In this document: positions 63,500 through 64,000 of the stretch, one piece after another | Layout of the letters: every line of letters begins with the position of its first letter | How positions within the stretch are numbered: the stretch's first letter is position 1 | Source of the DNA: Natronohydrobacter sp. | GTDB lineage: Bacteria > Pseudomonadota > Alphaproteobacteria > Rhodobacterales > Rhodobacteraceae | DNA length: 64,000 nucleotides | Reading direction: 5' to 3' | Assembly (NCBI GenBank): GCA_020832555.1 | Contig: JAFIEM010000007.1 | Span: 1 to 64,000 of the forward strand | Program-made: the position numbers and the translations under genes | Notes under the pieces: model-generated | The model's input: the letters and a program-made list of their open reading frames with translations, nothing else | Told to the model about the DNA's origin: nothing | Databases searched by the model: none

Positions 63500-64000
<501 letters not shown>

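Overview
The window reads as Rhodobacterales (Paracoccaceae-type alphaproteobacterium) DNA. It is GC-rich, with tightly overlapping operons (ATGA and TGATG junctions), many ABC and TRAP carriers, and roseobacter-style gene families. The right edge ends inside a RepA/ParA-type gene with an N-terminal helix-turn-helix, as in repABC plasmids. That, together with an eroded integrase beside it, suggests a large plasmid or chromid, although one window cannot prove this.

Left part (1-15.3 kb): the end of an assimilatory nitrate reductase operon (nasA C-terminus, an anthranilate-phosphoribosyltransferase-like gene, cysG). Next is an about 10 kb divergent module that I consider the least described system here. 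It has two regulator genes built on COG5564/PF09370 TIM barrels, a branched-chain-type ABC transporter, a UPF0261 (Tm-1-like) protein, a free-standing copy of the same TIM barrel, and a double SRPBCC protein. A RES-Xre toxin-antitoxin pair and a small two-repeat protein follow.

Middle (15.9-32.3 kb): an NCS2 purine/uracil-type permease; a malonate island (GntR regulator, three-gene TRAP transporter, malonyl-CoA decarboxylase, malonyl-CoA synthetase) with a 12-bp palindromic operator; SulP plus UspA behind a long leader; an eroded arsenic cluster (frameshifted arsR, ACR3 tail remnant, GAPDH, ArsJ); and a divergent zinc-starvation locus with a perfect Zur-type box between hisI2 and a COG0523 GTPase, including a cysS pseudogene.

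Apiose region (32.4-49 kb): a RuBisCO-like protein (OiaX-like) and a DUF1537 kinase (OiaK-like) face an 8-gene reverse operon encoding lactonase, Gfo/Idh/MocA dehydrogenase, oxidoisomerase, a ribose-type ABC transporter and a GntR regulator. A second ABC transporter operon, with a fused ATPase-permease, lies behind it. All three promoters carry the same 19-bp inverted repeat, so this looks like one regulon for D-apiose/apionate oxidation.

Right part (49.5-64 kb): a DUF2333 protein divergent from an ECF sigma/anti-sigma pair; an eight-gene Mrp-like cation/proton antiporter operon with three NuoL/M/N-like subunits and no full-length MrpA; an OLD-family ATPase with a substituted Toprim glutamate; integrase and recombinase debris; and the start of repA.
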